A stretch of 64,000 nt of DNA from Actinomyces procaprae (GTDB lineage: Bacteria; Actinomycetota; Actinomycetes; Actinomycetales; Actinomycetaceae). The notes under the pieces were generated by a model, which worked only from the letters and a program-made list of their open reading frames with translations, was not told where the DNA came from and made no database searches. A program made the translations under genes and the position numbers. Positions 42,199-52,383 of the stretch are shown in pieces. Location: contig NZ_CP039292.1 of assembly GCF_004798665.1 (NCBI RefSeq), positions 1,488,001-1,552,000 of the forward strand, written 5' to 3'. Within the stretch, counting starts at the first letter, position 1. The number at the start of each line of letters is the position of its first letter.

Positions 42199-43226
42199 CC
42201 GCGCCGGGCAGAACCATCACCGAGTCGCTGAAGGACGCCGTCGACGCCCGGTCCACCGCCGTCGACCCCCGAGGAGACGCGCTTGAGCGGGCGCGGGCTG
42301 GCTACCTGGCTCACCTGCGAGTCGAGCGCGGCCTGAGCCCCAACACGCTGGCCGCCTACGAGCGCGACCTCGGGCGGTACGCGGACTTCCTCCGCTCCCG
42401 CTCCATATGTACCCCCGGCCGGGTCGGCGAAGCCGACGTGGCCGCCTTCCTGGAGGCCCTGCGCACCGGCTCCGACGGCGGAAGGCCGCTGGCCGCATCC
42501 TCGGCGTCCCGCACTGTAACCGCCGTGCGCGGCTGGCACAGGTTCCTTCACGCGGAGGGCACCACCGACACGGACCCGTCCGCGGCCGTGCGCCCGCCCC
42601 AGGTGGGGCGGCGGCTGCCGAAGGCACTGACGGTGGAGGAGGTTCGGCGCCTGCTGGAGTCCGCGGGGGTCGACGACTCACCGGTCTCCCTGCGGGACCG
42701 GGCCCTGCTGGAGGTGCTGTACGCCACTGGCGCGCGTATTTCGGAGGCGGTGGGCCTGGTCGTGGACGACCTGGATTCCGGCTCCGGCTGCCTGCGCCTG
42801 TTCGGGAAGGGACGCAAGGAGCGGATCGTGCCCATGGGCCAGTACGCGTGGGAGGCGCTGGAGGCCTATCTGGTGCGCGGTCGCCCGGTCCTGGCCGCGA
42901 AGGGGCGGGGAGTGCCCCAGGTCTTCCTGAACACGCTTGGGCGGCCCCTGTCGAGGCAGTCCGCCTGGGCGGTGCTGCAGCAAGCCGCACAGCGTGCCGG
43001 GCTGGCCGCCGGCGCGGACGGTCCGGACGGGGAGGACCGTCACATCTCCCCACACACGCTGCGCCACTCCTTCGCCACCCACCTGCTCGCCGGCGGTGCG
43101 GATGTGCGCGTCGTCCAGGAGATGCTCGGCCACGCCTCGGTGACCACTACCCAGATCTACACCAAGGTTACCGTCGACCACCTGCGCGAGGTGTACGCCA
43201 CCAGCCACCCGCGGGCCCGCGGCTGA
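42195..43226 (+). CDS. xerD: Tyrosine recombinase XerD (no standard start codon)
   Basis: Resolves chromosome dimers at dif with XerC. The core-binding domain ([22 protein letters not shown]) and the catalytic domain are complete: Arg181 in [35 protein letters not shown] with nucleophile Tyr322 (numbering from 42195). The frame is open from 42111 but holds no ATG, GTG or TTG before 42438, which is too late because it would delete most of the N-terminal domain. CTG at 42195 overlaps the secG stop as CTGA, in the way ATGA or GTGA overlaps do, and gives 343 residues. An undetected frameshift near the start is the alternative. Confidence 0.88.
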   Translation: MTAPGRTITESLKDAVDARSTAVDPRGDALERARAGYLAHLRVERGLSPNTLAAYERDLGRYADFLRSRSICTPGRVGEADVAAFLEALRTGSDGGRPLAASSASRTVTAVRGWHRFLHAEGTTDTDPSAAVRPPQVGRRLPKALTVEEVRRLLESAGVDDSPVSLRDRALLEVLYATGARISEAVGLVVDDLDSGSGCLRLFGKGRKERIVPMGQYAWEALEAYLVRGRPVLAAKGRGVPQVFLNTLGRPLSRQSAWAVLQQAAQRAGLAAGADGPDGEDRHISPHTLRHSFATHLLAGGADVRVVQEMLGHASVTTTQIYTKVTVDHLREVYATSHPRARG

Positions 43227-43282
43227 CGGTCGGCGGGCTCGTCTGAGAGCCCCCGCGGCCACACTTCGACTAGGCTGCCCGT

Positions 43283-44172
43283 GTGAGTGACGCCAAGCAG
43301 CCCGGACTGATCGACCCGCCCGAGAACTCCGCCGAGGGCAAGCAGGAGGAAGAGGAGAAGGTCTTCCCCGTCCCGGCGCCGCTTGAATCACACGGTCCGG
43401 CACGCGTCATCGCCATGTGCAACCAGAAGGGTGGCGTCGGTAAGACCACCACCACCATCAACCTGGGCGCCGCACTGGCCGAGTACGGGCGCAGGGTGCT
43501 GATCGTGGACTTCGACCCCCAGGGTGCGGCCAGCGCCGGCCTGGGCATCAACGCCCACGAGCTGGACAAGACCATCTACGACATGCTGGTGGCGGCCCGC
43601 CCCGACGTGCGCCCGATCATATCCACTCCACCTCCGTGGAGGGACTGGACCTGGTGCCCGCCAACATCGACCTGTCCGCCGCGGAGGTGCAGCTGGTCGG
43701 CGAGGTCGCCCGCGAGCAGGCTCTCGCCCGCGTCCTGCGCCCCGTCCTGGACGACTACGACGCGATCATCGTGGACTGCCAGCCGTCACTGGGCCTGCTG
43801 ACCGTCAACGCGCTCACCGCCGCACACGGCGTCATCATTCCCCTGGAGACGGAGTTCTTCGCGCTGCGCGGGGTGGCGCTGCTGGTGGAGACCGTGGACC
43901 GGGTGCGCGACCGCATCAACCCGCGCCTGCAGATCGACGGCATCCTCGCAACCATGGTGGACCCGCGCACCCTGCACTCCCGGGAGGTGCTCGAGCGCCT
44001 GTCCGAAGCCTTCGGCGACAAGCTATTCGACACGCAGATCCGCCGCACCATCAAGTTCCCGGATGCCTCGGTCGCCGCCGAGCCCATCACCAGCTACGCC
44101 TCCGGGCACCCCGGCGCCGAGGCCTACCGGCGCCTGGCCCGGGAGGTCATCGCCCGCGGCAATGTCGCCTGA
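43283..44172 (+). CDS. parA: ParA-family ATPase (one apparent frameshift)
   Basis: Chromosome-partitioning ATPase of the Soj/ParA type. The deviant Walker [16 protein letters not shown] and [10 protein letters not shown] are in the first frame; the second frame, from about 43620, continues with [37 protein letters not shown] and [15 protein letters not shown]. One base appears to be missing at about 43618-43625, in the stretch encoding [12 protein letters not shown]. No parB is nearby; this ParA belongs to the xerD-parA-scpA-scpB cluster seen in many actinobacteria. GTG is preceded by TAGGCT-N6. Confidence 0.92.
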
Positions 44173-45025
44173 GCGCACGCCCGGCCAGTCCCCGCACGCC
44201 TCTCAGCCGCAACTGGAGACCGATGCCGAGGCCGCGTCGCCCGTCCCCGCGCAGGTGCCCGGCTTCAGCGTGAACCTGCCTCAATTCGAGGGCCCCTTCG
44301 ACCTGCTGCTCACACTGATCGCCCGTAAGCGGCTCGATATCACCGAACTCGCCTTGGCCGAGGTCACCGATGAGTTCATCGCCTACATGCGCGCCGACTG
44401 GGACCTGGGGCGTGCCTCCGAGTTCCTGGTCGTCGCCTCCACTCTCCTGGCCCTCAAGGCTCACCGGCTGCTCCCGCACGATCCCGATGAGGCCGATGAG
44501 GACATGGAACTGCTGGAGGCACGCGACCTGCTGTTCGCCCGCCTACTCCAGTACCGTGCCTACAAGGAGGCCGCCGCCGCCCTACGGGCCCGCGCCGAGA
44601 CCGCGTCCCGCAGCCACCCGCGCGTGGTGCCCCTGCCGCCCGAGCTGGCGGCCCTGCTGCCCCGGCTCGTGGCGACCATCGACGGCGAGGACCTGGCCCG
44701 CATTGCCGCGGATGTCCTCAGCCGCCCCCGCGACCCGGGGGTGCAGACCATCCACCTGCACGAGCGCGTCCCGGTGGGGGAGCAGCTGCGTATTCTCGCC
44801 GACCGGCTGCGCCGCCGGGGCAGCCTGACCTTCACCGAGCTGACCGCGGATGCGGGACGCACCGCCGTCGTCGTCGCCCGCTTCCTGGCTGTGCTGATCC
44901 TGTACCGTCAGGGCGCCGTAGACCTGGCTCAGGACGCCCCCATGGAGGAGATTACGGTCACCTGGCGCGTGGAGGCGGACGCGTCCGGCATGGCGTCCCT
45001 TGAGCTGGAGGAGGAGTTCGCATGA
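44162..45025 (+). CDS. scpA: Segregation and condensation protein A
   Basis: Kleisin of the SMC-ScpAB complex that compacts and segregates chromosomes. The product is 287 residues. FEGPFDLLLTLIARKRLDITELALAEVTDEF is the family N-terminal motif, binding the SMC neck, and the C-terminal winged helix (FTELTADAGRTAVVVARFLAVLIL) binds the SMC head. A 30-residue polar extension precedes the core. The start overlaps the end of parA by 11 bases. Confidence 0.94.
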   Translation: MSPERTPGQSPHASQPQLETDAEAASPVPAQVPGFSVNLPQFEGPFDLLLTLIARKRLDITELALAEVTDEFIAYMRADWDLGRASEFLVVASTLLALKAHRLLPHDPDEADEDMELLEARDLLFARLLQYRAYKEAAAALRARAETASRSHPRVVPLPPELAALLPRLVATIDGEDLARIAADVLSRPRDPGVQTIHLHERVPVGEQLRILADRLRRRGSLTFTELTADAGRTAVVVARFLAVLILYRQGAVDLAQDAPMEEITVTWRVEADASGMASLELEEEFA

Positions 45026-45673
45026 GTGATTCGGGATCATTGACGACGGCGGCGGACCGGCTGCCGGCGCCAGTGGAGGAGGCGGAACTGCGGGCCGCCG
45101 TCGAGGCGGTGCTGGTGGTGGCCGACGAGCCGGTCACAGCCGCAGCGCTGGCCGCCGCGCTGGGCCGGGAGGAGCCTGAAATCGTGGCGCTGCTGGAGTC
45201 GCTCGCCGACGAGTATGCGGGGGAGCACTCCACGGACTCGGGGACGGAGGCCGGCGGGCGTCAGCATGGATTCGTGCTGCGGCACGCCGCCGGCGGATGG
45301 CGGCTGGCCTCTGCACCCAGGTTCAGCGAGCTGGTGGAGCGCTTCGTCGGCGGCGCCACTGCGCCGTCTGTCGCAGGCGGCCCTGGAGACGCTGGCTGTG
45401 ATCGCCTACCGTCAGCCCATTACCCGCGGTCGGATCGCGGCCGTGCGCGGCGTCAACGTGGACGGGGTGGTGCGCACCCTGCACGCGCGCGGCCTGATTG
45501 AGGAGGCGGGCACCGAGCCCTCGGGCGCGATCCTTTACCGCACCACCTCCGAGTTCCTGGAGTACCTGGGCCTGGACTCCGTCGATGACCTGCCGCCCCT
45601 GGCCCCCTACCTGCCGGACGTCTCCGCCCTGGGGGACATTGAGGACGAGATCAACGGGAGAGTGTTGCCGTGA
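45022..45673 (+). CDS. scpB: Segregation and condensation protein B (one apparent frameshift)
   Basis: Dimeric winged-helix partner of ScpA. The first frame gives EAELRAAVEAVLVVADEPVT, GFVLRHAAGGWRLAS and RFSELVERFVGG. The second, one base out, continues with RRLSQAALETLAVIAYRQPI, ITRGRIAAVRGVNVDGVVR and GAILYRTTSEFLEYLGL. One extra base seems present at about 45345-45362 within a GC-rich tract. ATGA overlap with scpA and GTGA overlap with the next gene show translational coupling, which argues that the gene is intact in the living cell. Confidence 0.92.
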
Positions 45674-46635
45674 GTGCGAGGAAGTACGACGCCCACGCTG
45701 ACCGCGCGGATGAAGAAGCACGATTCGGAGTGGACTTCGGTGCCGAGGAGTTCTACGACGACGATGACCTGGAGGAGATCGACTACGAAGTCGACGCCCC
45801 GGCGCCCGAGGAGGGCGCCGGGGCGGCCGGGGCGCGGGCCTCACGTGCGGATGACCCCTACGTTGTTGGCGGGCAGCGGCTGCAGAAGGTGCTCGCGCAC
45901 GCCGGCGTCGGATCCCGGCGCGTATGCGAGCAGCTGATCGCCGCGGGGAGGGTGAGCGTGGACGGCGTGCGGGTGACCGAGCCCGGGGTGCGTGTGGACC
46001 CGGCCATTCAGGAGATCCGGGTTGACGGCTCGCGGGTGCTGACCGATCCCGACGTCATCACCATCATGCTGCACAAGCCGACCGGAGTGGTCACCACCAT
46101 GGAGGACCCTGAGGGGCGTCCTACGGTCGCCGAGTACGCGGAGCGGTTCCTGACCGAGCACGCCGAGCAGCTGGGCGGCGCGGAGAAGGCTGCCGCCCTG
46201 CGGCTGGTGCATGTGGGGCGGCTGGACGCCGACACCGAGGGACTGCTGCTGCTGTCCAATGACGGCGAGCTCACCCACCGGCTCACGCACCCCAGCTACG
46301 AGGTCGCCAAGACCTACGTGGCCGTGGTCGAGGGCCGGGTGGGCGCGGGCCTGCCGCAGCGGCTCCGGCGGGGCGTGGAGCTGGAGGACGGGCCGATCGC
46401 CGCGGACCGGGTGGTGATCAAGGAGGCCCGGCCGAGCGGCTCGATCGTGGAGGTCACCCTGCACTCGGGGCGGAACCGGATCGTGCGCCGCATGCTGGCC
46501 GCCGTCGGCCACCCCGTCATCCGCCTGTCCCGCACCCGGCTGGGATCACTGACCCTTGGCGGTCTGCGCCCCGGGCAGATGCGGGCGCTCACGGGTGCGG
46601 AGATCAACGCCCTGCAGCAGGAGGTCGGCCTGTGA
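45670..46635 (+). CDS. rluB: 23S rRNA pseudouridine synthase (RluB/RsuA family)
   Basis: The product is 321 residues. An acidic tail of about 55 residues comes first, then an S4 RNA-binding domain (RLQKVLAHAGVGSRRVCEQLI) and the synthase domain with the catalytic Asp in VGRLDADTEGLLLLSNDG. HSGRNRIVRRMLAAVGHPV is the RsuA/RluB signature. Place after scpB is the standard context of rluB. The start overlaps the scpB stop (GTGA). Confidence 0.93.
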   Translation: MSARKYDAHADRADEEARFGVDFGAEEFYDDDDLEEIDYEVDAPAPEEGAGAAGARASRADDPYVVGGQRLQKVLAHAGVGSRRVCEQLIAAGRVSVDGVRVTEPGVRVDPAIQEIRVDGSRVLTDPDVITIMLHKPTGVVTTMEDPEGRPTVAEYAERFLTEHAEQLGGAEKAAALRLVHVGRLDADTEGLLLLSNDGELTHRLTHPSYEVAKTYVAVVEGRVGAGLPQRLRRGVELEDGPIAADRVVIKEARPSGSIVEVTLHSGRNRIVRRMLAAVGHPVIRLSRTRLGSLTLGGLRPGQMRALTGAEINALQQEVGL

Positions 46636-47795
46636 GCGCCGCCGGAAACCCGTCCGCGCCGTTGGCCACGCGCGGCCCGGTGCTGGTGGTCGGCACCGGC
46701 CTGCTGGGCACCTCCCTGGCACTGGCCCTGACCGCCGCGGGCGTTCCGGTGCAGCTATCCGACACCTCGCCCACCTCGCTGGCGCTCGCCCGCGATATGG
46801 GTGCCGGGCAGGTGCGTGAGGCGCACAGTCCCGAACCGGACCTCATCGTGGTTGCCACCCCACCGGATGTGGCCGCGGGCGTGGTTCTGCGCGAACTGGA
46901 CGCGCACCCGGACGCGGTGGTCACGGATGTCGCGAGCGTCAAGGGACGGATCGCGGCCGAGGTGCGCCGCCACGGCGGGCGGGACGCGCGTCGCTATGTG
47001 GGTTCCCACCCCATGGCCGGGAGGGAGCGGTCGGGGGCGGGCGCGGCCGACTCCGACCTGTTCGCCGGCCGTCCCTGGGTGGTGGTTGCGGATGGGGCGG
47101 CCCCGGAGGCTGAACTGGCTGTGCGCAACCTGGCCGTCGACGTCGGCGCCACCCCGGTGAGGATGAGCGCTGCCGAGCATGACGCCGCCGTCGCCGCCGT
47201 CAGTCACGTACCCCAGCTGGTCAGCTCGCTCCTGGCCGCACGGCTGGAGACCACCCCGGAGAACGCGCTCGGCCTGGCCGGGCAGGGACTGCGTGACACC
47301 ACCCGCATCGCCGCCTCCGATCCGCGGCTGTGGTCGGCGATCGTGGTCGGCAACGCCGGGCCGGTGGTGGACATGCTGCGTCGGCTGCGCGGGGACCTGG
47401 ACGCCCTGATCGACGGGATTGCACCTGCCGCAGTGGACCCTGCCGACCCCGCATACACGGCCGCCGGGGACGCCGCGACCATCGCCCCGGGCGCCGTCGG
47501 CGCCATAACCGACCTGATGACCCGCGGCAATGCCGGGCAGGCCCGCATACCGGGCAAGCACGGCGGGGCGCCGCGCCGCTACGCACAGGTGCAAGTGCTG
47601 GTGCCCGACTCCGCCGGCTCGCTCGGCCGGCTGTTCTCCGACGTCGGCGAGGCGGGCGTCAACATTGAGGACTTCGCCATGGAGCACTCGCCCGGGCAGA
47701 GCGCCGGCCTGGCCATGCTCTCGGTCATGCCGGCCGCCGCGCAGGGGCTGGAGGAGGCCCTGGACGCCCGCGGCTGGCGCGTGGTCGTGTCCTGA
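46632..47795 (+). CDS. tyrA: Prephenate dehydrogenase
   Basis: Tyrosine synthesis: oxidative decarboxylation of prephenate. The product is 387 residues. VVGTGLLGTSLALALTAAG is the NAD-binding motif, GSHPMAGRERSGAGAA the substrate loop with the catalytic His, and VSHVPQLVSSLLA follows. A C-terminal ACT domain (QVLVPDSAGSLGRLFSDVGE) suggests feedback by tyrosine. GTGA overlap with rluB places it in the same operon as parA-scpA-scpB. Confidence 0.93.
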   Translation: MSAAGNPSAPLATRGPVLVVGTGLLGTSLALALTAAGVPVQLSDTSPTSLALARDMGAGQVREAHSPEPDLIVVATPPDVAAGVVLRELDAHPDAVVTDVASVKGRIAAEVRRHGGRDARRYVGSHPMAGRERSGAGAADSDLFAGRPWVVVADGAAPEAELAVRNLAVDVGATPVRMSAAEHDAAVAAVSHVPQLVSSLLAARLETTPENALGLAGQGLRDTTRIAASDPRLWSAIVVGNAGPVVDMLRRLRGDLDALIDGIAPAAVDPADPAYTAAGDAATIAPGAVGAITDLMTRGNAGQARIPGKHGGAPRRYAQVQVLVPDSAGSLGRLFSDVGEAGVNIEDFAMEHSPGQSAGLAMLSVMPAAAQGLEEALDARGWRVVVS

Positions 47796-47939
47796 GGAGC
47801 CCGCGGCGGTCGTCCCGGCGCGGCTGTGGGCGGACTCATCTGCTGCGGATCCGCGTCCGGCCGCGTGATTGTGGGACGCTTACCCCTTGAGGCCGACCGG
47901 GCTCGCCGGGGCCCGCGGGGTTGAGTGTTGGAGGAGCAC

Positions 47940-50099
47940 ATGGGAATCGTCGTCGCCATTGACGGGCCGTCCGGGTCCGGCAAGTCCACGGTGTCCAAGC
48001 GGGTTGCGGCCGCGCTGGGGCTGGCCTACCTGGACACCGGCGCCATGTACCGGGCAGCCGCCTGGTGGTGCGAGCGCACCGGCATCGACCTGGACGACGC
48101 CGAGGCCGTCACCCATGCCGTGCAGGCCATGCCGCTGGTGATGGGGCTGGACCCCGAGGCGCCCGGCGTCACCTGCGACGGGGTGGACCTTGCCGAGGCC
48201 ATCCGCGACCCGCACATCTCGACCGTGGTCTCCAAGGTGGCCACCAACCTGGACGTGCGCGCCGAAATGGCCCGGCTCCAGCGGGAGATCATCCGAGCCG
48301 AGGCGACCGGCCTGGCAGGCTCCTTCTCCCGCGGCGCTGGCATCATCGCCGAGGGGCGCGACATCACCACCGTCGTCGCACCGGATGCGGACGTGCGCCT
48401 GCTGCTGACCGCCACCGAGCAGGCCCGGCTGGAGCGTCGCGCCGCCGACCTGGACGCGGCCGGCAAGACCGTGGATGCCGCCGCTTTGCGCGATCAGGTG
48501 GTGCGCCGCGACCGCGACGACGCCACCGTCTCCCAGTTCCTCACCGCCCCCGAGGGCGTCACTCTCGTCGACACCTCGGAGCTGACCCTGGAGGAGACGA
48601 TTGCCCGCGTCACCGAGCTGGTGGAGCGGGCGCGTGCCGAGGCCGCCGAGCGCGAGCAGCTGGAGGAGGCTCGCGCCGACGCCCTGCGCTCGGGCCTGGA
48701 CGACTACGTGCTCGACGAGGAGGACCGGGCGCTGCTGGAGGGGGAGGAGATCCCCAGCGCCCAGGCGGGGCTGGAGGCAGGATTGCCGGTGCTGGCCGTC
48801 GTCGGCCGACCGAACGTCGGCAAGTCCACCCTGGTGAACCGGGTGCTGGGCCGCCGGGAGGCCGTGGTGCAGGACGTGCCCGGCGTTACCCGTGACCGTG
48901 TCTCCTACCCGGCCGAGTGGGCCGGCAAGCGCTTCACCATCGTCGACACCGGCGGCTGGGAGGTGGACGTGGCGGGGCTGGACGCCGCCGTTGCCGCGCA
49001 GGCCGAGGCCGCCGTGGACCTGGCCGACGCCGTGCTGCTGGTGGTGGATGCCCGCGTGGGCATCACCGAGGCGGACGACCGGATCGTCAAGATGCTTCGC
49101 CGCTCCGGCAAGCCGGTGGTGCTGGCCGCCAACAAGGTCGACTCGCCCGTGCAGGAGGGCGATGCGGCGGCTCTGTGGGCCCTGGGCCTGGGCGAGCCCT
49201 ACGCCGTCTCCGCCCTGCACGGCCGGGGCAGCGGGGAGCTGCTGGACGCCGCCGTCGCCATCCTGCCGGAGGTGTCAGCCGTGGCCGGGCCGGAGCGCAG
49301 CGACGACCTGCACCGCATCGCCCTGGTGGGGCGCCCCAACGTCGGCAAGTCCTCCCTGCTGAACCAGCTCGCCGGCAGCGAGCGAGTGGTGGTCAACGAG
49401 CTGGCCGGCACCACGCGCGACCCGGTGGACGAGGTCGTCGAGTTCGACGGCCGCCAGTGGGTGCTGGTGGACACCGCCGGCATCCGCCGCCGCATCCGCC
49501 AGGCGCGCGGCGCCGACTACTACGCGGTGCTGCGCACCCAGGGGGCGGTGGAGAAGGCCGAGGTCGGCGTGGTGCTGCTGGACGCCTCAGAGGCCATCAC
49601 CGAGCAGGACATCCGCGTGATCCAGCAGGTGGTGGACGCCGGCCGCGCGCTGGTGATCGTCAACAACAAGTGGGACCTGGTTGACGAGGACCGCCGCAAG
49701 CAGCTGGCGTGGGAGGCGGAGCACGAGCTCGCCCATGTGGACTGGGCGCCGCGCATCAACCTCTCCGCCCGCACCGGCTGGCACACCAACCGGCTGGCGC
49801 GCGCCCTGGACACCGCGCTGGCCGGCTGGAACACGCGCGTGCCCACGGGACGACTGAACGCCTTCCTGGGTGAGTTGCAGGCGGCCAGCCCGCACCCGGT
49901 TCGCGGCGGCAAGCAGCCGCGCATCCTGTTCGCCACCCAGGTGCAGACCGCCCCGCCGCGCATCGTCATCTTCACCACCGGCTTCCTGGACGCCGGCTAC
50001 CGGCGCTTCATCGAGAACCGGCTGCGTGAGGAGTTTGGCTTCGCCGGCACCCCCATCCAGATCGGTGTGCGCGTGCGCGAGCGCCGGCAGCGGCGTTGA
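47940..50099 (+). CDS. cmk-der: Fused cytidylate kinase and ribosome-assembly GTPase Der
   Basis: One frame of 719 residues encodes two enzymes. Cmk (about 1-225; P-loop GPSGSGKST at 9-17, [14 protein letters not shown]) phosphorylates CMP and dCMP. Der/EngA (from about 280) has two GTPase domains, [16 protein letters not shown] and [16 protein letters not shown], and a KH-like end; it acts in 50S assembly. An acidic linker of about 50 residues ([14 protein letters not shown]) joins them. The genes are neighbours in many actinobacteria and fused in some. GGAGGAG gives the ATG. Confidence 0.95.
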   Translation: MGIVVAIDGPSGSGKSTVSKRVAAALGLAYLDTGAMYRAAAWWCERTGIDLDDAEAVTHAVQAMPLVMGLDPEAPGVTCDGVDLAEAIRDPHISTVVSKVATNLDVRAEMARLQREIIRAEATGLAGSFSRGAGIIAEGRDITTVVAPDADVRLLLTATEQARLERRAADLDAAGKTVDAAALRDQVVRRDRDDATVSQFLTAPEGVTLVDTSELTLEETIARVTELVERARAEAAEREQLEEARADALRSGLDDYVLDEEDRALLEGEEIPSAQAGLEAGLPVLAVVGRPNVGKSTLVNRVLGRREAVVQDVPGVTRDRVSYPAEWAGKRFTIVDTGGWEVDVAGLDAAVAAQAEAAVDLADAVLLVVDARVGITEADDRIVKMLRRSGKPVVLAANKVDSPVQEGDAAALWALGLGEPYAVSALHGRGSGELLDAAVAILPEVSAVAGPERSDDLHRIALVGRPNVGKSSLLNQLAGSERVVVNELAGTTRDPVDEVVEFDGRQWVLVDTAGIRRRIRQARGADYYAVLRTQGAVEKAEVGVVLLDASEAITEQDIRVIQQVVDAGRALVIVNNKWDLVDEDRRKQLAWEAEHELAHVDWAPRINLSARTGWHTNRLARALDTALAGWNTRVPTGRLNAFLGELQAASPHPVRGGKQPRILFATQVQTAPPRIVIFTTGFLDAGYRRFIENRLREEFGFAGTPIQIGVRVRERRQRR

Positions 50100-50149
50100 G
50101 GGCGGCGGTTTTGGCCCGAAACCGGCCATAGGATTCGTAGGCTGAGGCG

Positions 50150-51367
50150 GTGGAGTCACAGCGCACCGATTACCTGGCGTGGTTGTGCGCGGACACCTCC
50201 TGGCAGCTGGGCTCGGTGGTCGGCACCTTCGCGCTGACAATGGTCGCGCTGGACGTCACCGGGTCGACGGCGCAGGCGGGCCTGGTCTCGACGGTCGCCG
50301 GATTGGCGGCTGCGGCGCTTTCAATACCCGGCGGCGTGGCGATGGATCGCGTGGATCGACGCTGGGCCATCATTGCCTCCGGGATGCTGCGGGCCGTGCT
50401 CTATTCCGCGGTTGCTCTCATGTGCGTGACCGGCAAGCTTTCGCTCGGCCTGCTCGCCGGGTGCGCCGGAGCCGCGGGGCTCATCACCGGTGTGTTCGGC
50501 ACGGCGTCGGACGCTGCCCTGCCAAGCATTGTCTCCGGCGAACGGCTGCCCGGCGCGCTGGCCGTGAACCGGGGACGTGACGGCGTCGTCAACATAATCG
50601 GGCAGCCGATTTCTGGGCTATTTCTGGCGGTGGGCTCCTGGGTGCCATTCGTGGCCTCGGTGGTCGGTGCACTCGGTCAGGCCGTCGGCATCAGTCGCGT
50701 GCGGGCGGACCTGCACCCGCTTGCCGACGACGCCCACAGTGCGGCTGCACCAGCGCCGGAACGCGCGGTGACCTGGCGGTGCCTGCTGCGAATACTCACC
50801 CGACCGGCCGTGTTGGCCCTGGCATCTTCGGCCATGCTGTCAAACCTCGAGGTCTTGCTCCTGATAGACGGGATGCAGATGGCCCTGCGCGTGGCCGGCG
50901 CCTCCACCGCCGCAGTAGGACTGCTGAACACGTTCATGGCGGTGGGCTTGCTCGTCGGTGCGCTGCCCGCGTCGTGGCTAATTCAACGCGTGCGGGCCGG
51001 CAGGATCATCGCCGTGGGATCGCTGCTGTGCACGCTCTTGGTGCTTCCCGTATTGGTCCAACCGCGACCCGTCGTCCAGGCGGTTACGCTGGCACTCGTC
51101 GGGTTGCCCACCGCGGCCACGAGTGGCTGCACCTTCGGTTACATCCAACACGTGGTGCCGAAAGCCGGACAGGGACGCGCCCTGGCGCTGGTGGGGCTGG
51201 TCATCGCCGCGATCTCGGCGGTCGTGCCGGTCACGGCCGGGGTGCTGCTCGAACTCGGCGGCCTGCGCCTGTGCGTGTTGGTCGCCCTCGGCCTCGGGGC
51301 GGCGGCAACCGCTGTGGTTGTAGCAGTCACGCCCGCGAGGCGTCTGGCGCGCGCCTCCGAGTGGTGA
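50150..51367 (+). CDS. MFS transporter
   Basis: The product is 405 residues with about twelve membrane helices. The loop 2-3 motif is GVAMDRVDRRWAIIASGM. The layout resembles the macrolide-efflux (MefA-like) or enterobactin-exporter branch, but no substrate can be named. GTG is preceded by TAGGCT-N6, a leaderless pattern. Codon use is less biased than that of the neighbouring core genes. Confidence 0.85.
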   Translation: MESQRTDYLAWLCADTSWQLGSVVGTFALTMVALDVTGSTAQAGLVSTVAGLAAAALSIPGGVAMDRVDRRWAIIASGMLRAVLYSAVALMCVTGKLSLGLLAGCAGAAGLITGVFGTASDAALPSIVSGERLPGALAVNRGRDGVVNIIGQPISGLFLAVGSWVPFVASVVGALGQAVGISRVRADLHPLADDAHSAAAPAPERAVTWRCLLRILTRPAVLALASSAMLSNLEVLLLIDGMQMALRVAGASTAAVGLLNTFMAVGLLVGALPASWLIQRVRAGRIIAVGSLLCTLLVLPVLVQPRPVVQAVTLALVGLPTAATSGCTFGYIQHVVPKAGQGRALALVGLVIAAISAVVPVTAGVLLELGGLRLCVLVALGLGAAATAVVVAVTPARRLARASEW

Positions 51368-51472
51368 GGTCTCTGTCCGGGCGGCGCGCCTGCCCGTACG
51401 ATGCGGCCTTAGCGTTGGGATGACTAACGTTGCCCGGTTGTATCGCCCTTCCCCTCACCGTACGATCGCGGC

Positions 51473-52171
51473 ATGGTCGACACATCGACGTGGATCGCTG
51501 AGCTCAAGGAGCTGGAAGCCAAGGACTGGCCCGCCTACCTGAACCAGCGCTCTGGGCTTCCCGGCCCCCGCGCGAACATCGAGCTGATCGCGACGGCCGC
51601 GCTGGTAGCCGACTCCGCGGTAGTCGAGGAGCTGCTGGCCGACGGCGGCGAGTACACCACTGCCTGTGCGGCCGCTGCGCTGGGCTACCGGGCGGCCGAC
51701 GCGGCCTTTGAGCGGCGGGCGCGGGAGCTGGCCACCGACGAGCGCTGGCGTGTGCGCGAGGCCGTCACCATCGGCCTGCAACTACTGGGTGATTCCGACC
51801 CGCAAACATTGTTCTCCCTCGTCCTGGCATGGGCGGATGACACGGACCCGTTGGTACAGCGCGCCGCCGCGGTGGCGATCTGCGAGCCGCGGCTGCTGCG
51901 TACCGTCGATGGTGCTCGGATCGCCATCGACGTGTGCCGACGCACCACCGATCACCTCATTGCGCTGCCCCCACAGGACCGCAAGGCCCCGGCGGCGCGG
52001 ACGCTGCGCAAGTCCCTGGGCTACTGCTGGAGCGTGGCCGTGGCGGCCGACCCCGGCGCGGGGCTCCCCGTATTCGCGGCGCTCGACGTCGGCGACCCCG
52101 ACGTGGCCTGGATCGTCACCCAGAACCGCCGCAAGAAGCGCCTGTCCAAGCTCCTCGGCAACCTAGGCTGA
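51473..52171 (+). CDS. HEAT-repeat protein, DNA alkylation repair-like
   Basis: The product is 232 residues of paired helices. YTTACAAAALGYRA, RWRVREAVTIGLQLLGD, and DPLVQRAAAVAICEPRLL have the spacing of HEAT repeats as in AlkD-type DNA glycosylases, and the end IVTQNRRKKRLSKLLG is basic. I cannot confirm the catalytic Asp/Trp/Arg of AlkD, so glycosylase activity is open; it could be a plain scaffold. The nearby tag gene also acts on alkylated bases. TACGAT lies six bases before the ATG. Confidence 0.65.
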   Translation: MVDTSTWIAELKELEAKDWPAYLNQRSGLPGPRANIELIATAALVADSAVVEELLADGGEYTTACAAAALGYRAADAAFERRARELATDERWRVREAVTIGLQLLGDSDPQTLFSLVLAWADDTDPLVQRAAAVAICEPRLLRTVDGARIAIDVCRRTTDHLIALPPQDRKAPAARTLRKSLGYCWSVAVAADPGAGLPVFAALDVGDPDVAWIVTQNRRKKRLSKLLGNLG

Positions 52172-52220
52172 CCCCGTAGAGGTGTTGCCTGGGCGGCTCG
52201 GCGTGCCACCGGACCGGCGG

Positions 52221-52341
52221 TGTCAAGATCGATGACAAACGCCGGGGAAGCGCTCTTCTACGCCACTCGGCACCCGCATGGTTCCAACGTTTTGTGAAGC
52301 GCCTGGAGCGCTGCGGATGTCGTTTGTCATCGTTTTTGACA
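52221..52341. repeat. 121-bp element bounded by 21-bp inverted repeats
   Basis: TGTCAAGATCGATGACAAAC at the left (52221-52241) and CGTTTGTCATCGTTTTTGAC at the right (52321-52341) are inverted copies matching at 19 of 21 positions. AGCGCTC/GAGCGCT inside can extend the hairpin. TTGACA points outward at both ends. It fills the gap between the HEAT-protein gene and tag; no coding sequence is inside. Confidence 0.55.
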
Positions 52342-52383
52342 GCAAGAGCGCGCTGGCGCCGGGAAGCACCTGACGGCCGCTCG

